Source: Bordetella parapertussis
GTDB taxonomy: Bacteria; Pseudomonadota; Gammaproteobacteria; Burkholderiales; Burkholderiaceae_B
Assembly: GCA_945903445.1 (NCBI GenBank)
Contig: CAMDNZ010000010.1
Coordinates: 16,112 to 80,111, forward strand
Direction of reading: 5' to 3'
DNA length: 64,000 nt
The translations under genes were made by a program, and so were the position numbers. The number at the start of each line of letters is the position of its first letter. The first letter of the stretch is position 1. Of this stretch, positions 60,731 to 64,000 are shown piece by piece. Under the pieces are notes generated by a model, which was given only the letters and a program-made list of their open reading frames with translations, ran no database searches and was not told where the DNA came from.

Positions 60731-61642
60731 ATGACTGACACGACTGCCAAGCCCGATGCCACTGCGAAGCTGCCCCGCTCGACCAAAGCCGATATCTTGT
60801 CCGAAGCGCTGCCTTATATCCGCCGCTTTCATGGCAAGACCATCGTCGTCAAATACGGCGGCAACGCCATGATCGACGAGAATCTGCAACGCAGCTTCGC
60901 CCACGACGTGGTGCTGTTGAAGTTGGTGGGCCTGAACCCTGTCGTGGTGCACGGCGGCGGTCCGCAAATCGACGACGCATTGCGTCGCGTCGGCAAGCAA
61001 GGCAACTTCGTGCAAGGCATGCGCGTCACCGACGCCGAGACGATGGAAGTGGTCGAATGGGTGTTGGGCGGTCAGGTGCAGCAAGACATCGTCATGATGA
61101 TCAACGAAGCCGGTGGTAAGGCTGTGGGCTTGACGGGCAAAGACGGCAGCATGATTCGCGCCACCAAGAAGTTGATGCCTAATAAGGAAGACGCTTCGCA
61201 ACCGCTGGACATCGGCTATGTCGGTCAAATCACCAGCGTCGAACCCGCCGTGGTGAAGGCGCTGCAAGACGATCAGTTCATTCCCGTCATCTCGCCCATT
61301 GGTTATGGCGAGGACGGCATGGCCTACAACATCAACGCCGACGTGGTGGCAGGCAAGATGGCAGAGGTGCTGGGCGCCGAGAAGCTGCTGATGATGACCA
61401 ACACCCCAGGCGTTCTGGACAAGAGCGGTCAACTGTTGCGCAGTCTGTCGGCGCAAACTATCGACGAGTTGTTTGCCGACGGCACGATTTCCGGCGGGAT
61501 GCTGCCGAAGATTGCGTCGGCATTGGATGCCGCTAAGAATGGCGTCAATTCGGTTCACGTCGTGGACGGTCGCGTGCCGCACTGCCTGCTGCTCGAAATC
61601 TTGACCGAGGAAGGCGTGGGCACGATGATCAGCGCGCACTGA
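60731..61642 (+). CDS. argB: Acetylglutamate kinase
   Basis: A 303-residue enzyme of arginine synthesis that phosphorylates N-acetylglutamate. KTIVVKYGGNAMIDENL, VLLKLVGLNPVVVHGGGPQIDDAL, GLTGKDGSMIRA and YNINADVVAGKMAEVLGAEKLLMMTNTPGV are standard, and the C-terminal GGMLPKIASALDAAKNGVNSVHVVDGR completes the fold. Its stop overlaps the next ATG. The argB-HAD-slmA order is conserved in related betaproteobacteria. Confidence 0.97.
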   Translation: MTDTTAKPDATAKLPRSTKADILSEALPYIRRFHGKTIVVKYGGNAMIDENLQRSFAHDVVLLKLVGLNPVVVHGGGPQIDDALRRVGKQGNFVQGMRVTDAETMEVVEWVLGGQVQQDIVMMINEAGGKAVGLTGKDGSMIRATKKLMPNKEDASQPLDIGYVGQITSVEPAVVKALQDDQFIPVISPIGYGEDGMAYNINADVVAGKMAEVLGAEKLLMMTNTPGVLDKSGQLLRSLSAQTIDELFADGTISGGMLPKIASALDAAKNGVNSVHVVDGRVPHCLLLEILTEEGVGTMISAH

Positions 61643-62394
61643 TGTGGGTTCGCCGCATTCTGCTCGCGCCCAAGGCGCGGCAGATGCGCACACGCCGCAG
61701 CGTGGCGGCGGGGACGCGTCTGTGGCTGTTTGATCTGGACAATACGCTGCACGACACGTCGCACGCGATTTTCCCGGCGATCGACCGCAGCATGACCGCC
61801 ACCGTGCGGCAGATGCTTGGCGTAGATGAAGCCGAGGCGAACCGTCTGCGCGTGCTTTATTGGCAACGCTATGGTGCAACGGTAATCGGCATGGTGCGTC
61901 ATCACGGTGTGTGTGCCGATACGTTTTTGACGCAGTGCCACGACTTCGAGATTCCACCGCTGCTGCAATTCGAGCGCGGCTTGCGCACAAAACTGCGCAG
62001 CTTGCCCGGCCGCAAGGTGCTGCTCACCAACGCCCCTTACGAGTATGCACGCGTCGTGCTCAAACACATGGGCATTCTGGCGCAGTTCGATAGCCTGTGG
62101 TCGATCGAGCATATGCAGTGGCATGGGCAATATCGTCCCAAACCTGCGCCAGCGCTTTTGCGTTATGTGCTCGCCCGAGAGGGCGTTGCCGCACATCAGG
62201 CCACGCTGGTCGAGGACACCTTGGTCAATTTGCGCGCAGCCCGTCAGGTGGGCTTACGGACGGTGCATGTGTACCACCCGGCTACACCGTTTGGCGGCCA
62301 CAGCCGCGCGCGGGCGGGTTACGTCGACCTACGGGTTAATTCAATTTCCGACTTGTTGCTGCGTCGCCGTCCGCTGCGCGGTAAACGGGTCTAG
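61642..62394 (+). CDS. HAD-family pyrimidine 5'-nucleotidase-like phosphatase
   Basis: A 250-residue HAD phosphatase. Motif I is LWLFDLDNTLHD (nucleophile Asp), motif II VLLTNAPYEYAR, motif III Lys in YRPKPAPALL and motif IV TLVEDTLVNLRAA. It belongs to the SDT1/YjjG-like pyrimidine 5'-nucleotidase group. The first 25 residues (VRRILLAPKARQMRTRRS) are basic and unusual. It is translationally coupled to argB, though no arginine role is evident. Confidence 0.88.
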   Translation: MWVRRILLAPKARQMRTRRSVAAGTRLWLFDLDNTLHDTSHAIFPAIDRSMTATVRQMLGVDEAEANRLRVLYWQRYGATVIGMVRHHGVCADTFLTQCHDFEIPPLLQFERGLRTKLRSLPGRKVLLTNAPYEYARVVLKHMGILAQFDSLWSIEHMQWHGQYRPKPAPALLRYVLAREGVAAHQATLVEDTLVNLRAARQVGLRTVHVYHPATPFGGHSRARAGYVDLRVNSISDLLLRRRPLRGKRV

Positions 62395-62408
62395 GACTGG
62401 CTGACATC

Positions 62409-62993
62409 ATGGCAAGCAAAACGGGCGACCGCAAATCCCAGATATTGACCACCTTGGCCGATATGCTCGAGCAACCGCGTGCCGCTCGTATTACGACGGC
62501 GGCCCTGGCCGCACGGATGCAGGTATCCGAGGCCGCGTTGTATCGGCACTTCGCTAGCAAGGCGCAGATGTTCGACGGCTTAATTACCGCCATCGAAACG
62601 ACGGTGTTCGGCACGATCGGCGACATCGTGGACAGCTCGCGCAATGGCGTCGCGCAATGCCGCGAGATAGTGGTGATGCTGCTGGCATTCGCCGAGCGAA
62701 ACCGAGGTCTGACGCGAGTGCTGACAGGCGACGCCCTGGTGACCGAGGACGACCGTCTGCAAGATCGCGTCAGCCACATGTATGACCGCCTGGAAGCGGC
62801 GCTGCGAGACGCCTTACGCGCCGCCCGGGTAGAGGGCAGCCTGCCGCCCCAGGCCAATGCCGAGGCGCAGGCCAGCGTGCTGGTGCATGTGGTGTTGGGA
62901 CGATGGCTGCGCTATGCGCAAAGCGGCTGGAAGATGTCGCCCACGGCCGGATTGAGCGAGCAATTGGCGCTGTTGTTGCCGTCGCCGATTTAA
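62409..62993 (+). CDS. slmA: Nucleoid occlusion factor SlmA (TetR family)
   Basis: A 194-residue TetR-fold protein. The HTH RKSQILTTLADMLEQPRAARITTAALAARMQVSEAALYRHFASKAQMFDGLI matches SlmA, and the C-terminal dimer helices agree in length. SlmA binds specific chromosomal sites and blocks FtsZ over the nucleoid. It lies 14 nt after the HAD gene. Confidence 0.9.
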   Translation: MASKTGDRKSQILTTLADMLEQPRAARITTAALAARMQVSEAALYRHFASKAQMFDGLITAIETTVFGTIGDIVDSSRNGVAQCREIVVMLLAFAERNRGLTRVLTGDALVTEDDRLQDRVSHMYDRLEAALRDALRAARVEGSLPPQANAEAQASVLVHVVLGRWLRYAQSGWKMSPTAGLSEQLALLLPSPI

Positions 62994-63016
62994 GCGCCAA
63001 TCGACCACCTTTCAGA

Positions 63017-63517
63017 TCAACTCGCCGCCAGGGCCTTTTCGACCGTAGCGCGGAACTCCGCCTTGTCGTACTCGCCCAAATACCGCTTGATGACGTTGCC
63101 CTTCTTGTCGATCAGGAAAGCTGTCGGCGTGAGACGTACGTCACCGAACGCACGAGCGATGTCGCCCCGGGCGTCCACTGCGACGGTAAACGGCAACTTT
63201 CGAGTCTGTGCAAAATTGACGACGTAGTTGGCTGGATCGTATTGCATGGCCACGGCGATGGTGTCGTAGCCCTTAGGGGCATAGGTGTTGTAGTGCTCGA
63301 TGTTGTCGGGCATCTGCTTCACACAGGTCACGCAGCTGGTGGCCCAAAACTTGACCAGCACGACCTTGCCGCGCAAATCTTGCGTGGTGATCTGCTCGCC
63401 CTCCAAGGAAGTGAAGGTCACGTCGGGAGCCGGTTGGCCCGCGCGCGTGGCGAACCATGCAATGAACCCTGCCGCCAGAACCAGTGCGACGATACCCGGG
63501 ACGATGACCCGTTTCAT
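63017..63517 (-). CDS. TlpA/ResA-family thioredoxin-like protein
   Basis: A 166-residue membrane-anchored thioredoxin-fold protein. An N-terminal helix (VIVPGIVALVLAAGFIAWFA) is followed by VTFTSLEGEQITTQDLRGKVVLVKFWATSCVTCVKQMP with the CxxC pair and LTPTAFLIDKKGNVIKRYLG. It probably reduces or exchanges disulfides in the periplasm. Its ATG overlaps the BON gene stop by 4 nt. Confidence 0.92.
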   Translation of the reverse strand: MKRVIVPGIVALVLAAGFIAWFATRAGQPAPDVTFTSLEGEQITTQDLRGKVVLVKFWATSCVTCVKQMPDNIEHYNTYAPKGYDTIAVAMQYDPANYVVNFAQTRKLPFTVAVDARGDIARAFGDVRLTPTAFLIDKKGNVIKRYLGEYDKAEFRATVEKALAAS

Positions 63518-64000
63518 TTGATGGGCATCACTTCAACACCGCCACCTGCGCCGCTGGCGGGGGGGTGATTGCCGCCTGCGTTGTCCTCGATAGGCGCGGC
63601 TTGTTGTTCGGCGATAGGGGCTTTCTTACCGTCGCCGCTCGCTTCGCCGCCCGACAGACGCACAGCCTCTTCACGGCTGATGGTCTCGAACAGCTTGACC
63701 ACTTTGCGAACGCCGCCCACACCCGCGGCGGCCGAAGCTGCATAGCGGCCTTCGTTGACCGTGGTCAGACCCAACAGGTAGACCGTGCCGCGGCTAGTCG
63801 TGACGTTGATGGTGTTCGACGGAACGTATTGCGCACGAACCAGTGCGGTCTTGACTTTGGATGTCAGCCAGGTGTCGTTGGTGCGTTCGGACAGCGTTTG
63901 GGGCGTGCCCACGGTGAGTTGATTGACGACCGATTTGACGTTCAGCGTGCTGCGCGCGATGGCTTCGGCACGGGCGATTTTCCCGGCGTAGGGCACTTCG
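63514..64000 (-). CDS. BON-domain protein (DolP/YraP-like), N-terminus off window
   Basis: The last 162 codons of a BON-domain lipoprotein-like protein. The visible part holds the end of one BON domain (VPYAGKIARAEAIARSTLNVKSVVNQLTVG) and a second (DTWLTSKVKTALVRAQYVPSNTINVTTSRGTVYLLGLTTVNEG...GVGGVRKVVKLFE). A Gly/Pro-rich tail follows (DNAGGNHPPASGAGGGVEV). BON domains bind phospholipid, and DolP maintains outer-membrane integrity. The real start lies beyond 64000. Confidence 0.9.
   Translation of the reverse strand, partial: EVPYAGKIARAEAIARSTLNVKSVVNQLTVGTPQTLSERTNDTWLTSKVKTALVRAQYVPSNTINVTTSRGTVYLLGLTTVNEGRYAASAAAGVGGVRKVVKLFETISREEAVRLSGGEASGDGKKAPIAEQQAAPIEDNAGGNHPPASGAGGGVEVMPIK

Noticed and set aside
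1..64000. CRISPR arrays, tRNA/rRNA genes, insertion sequences, prophage genes
   Set aside because: Both strands were scanned by eye and no spaced direct repeats, cloverleaf-like genes, transposase motifs or phage structural genes were found.

Overview
The window looks like chromosomal DNA of a high-GC betaproteobacterium of the order Burkholderiales, most likely family Alcaligenaceae (Bordetella/Achromobacter relatives). The evidence is the rhodanese-grxC-secB-gpsA block facing gpmA-envC-like-ctpA-moeB, the argB-HAD phosphatase-slmA order, two Bug-type (TctC) tripartite-transporter binding proteins, and a liu leucine-degradation cluster with a MerR regulator. This placement comes from gene content only; no rRNA or tRNA gene was seen.

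Layout. 1-3741 (minus): a polar amino acid ABC importer (two permeases and a binding protein) behind a class I aminotransferase and an RraA-family protein. 4168-4594: wreck of a HigB/HigA-type toxin-antitoxin pair. 4615-7210: LysR regulator divergent from an amidase. 7217-15979: leucine/isovalerate catabolism (MBL hydrolase, LiuR, isovaleryl-CoA dehydrogenase, thiolase, both methylcrotonyl-CoA carboxylase subunits), with two copies of an ACGTTTACGT-type operator and an unrelated GDPD-like lipoprotein. 16354-17843: small ABC-2 exporter. 17915-19102: argD. 19468-27496: ABC importer, three-subunit HcnABC/OoxAB-like FAD/[2Fe-2S] oxidase, RidA and a LysR regulator, apparently one catabolic operon for an opine-like or amino-acid-like amine. 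27651-32099: LysR, TSUP permease, FAD oxidoreductase, DUF445 protein. 32422-34926: membrane PQQ dehydrogenase. 35077-42272: IclR regulator with a perfect palindromic operator, hydantoinase/oxoprolinase HyuA-HyuB, FAD oxidase and a frameshifted Bug protein.

42581-46436 holds the most unusual locus: a tandemly duplicated two-gene module. Each copy encodes a small exported protein with one EF-hand-like loop, whose stop overlaps the GTG start of an exported serine-hydrolase-like protein. The hydrolase of copy 1 carries two frame shifts and an extra C-terminal domain, and lies in A+T-richer DNA. An exported catalase follows at 46784.

48380-56399 is the conserved housekeeping block (Bug protein, gpsA, secB, grxC, rhodanese-like; gpmA, EnvC-like, CtpA, MoeB/ThiF). 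56609-58220 is an A+T-richer insert-like segment (44-aa peptide, RpiB-like isomerase, LysR). It is followed at 58433-58650 by a decayed duplicate of the middle of the MoeB/ThiF gene, then a VOC protein, hslR, an orphan MetQ-like binding protein, argB, a HAD phosphatase, slmA, a thioredoxin-like protein and a BON-domain protein cut by the right edge.
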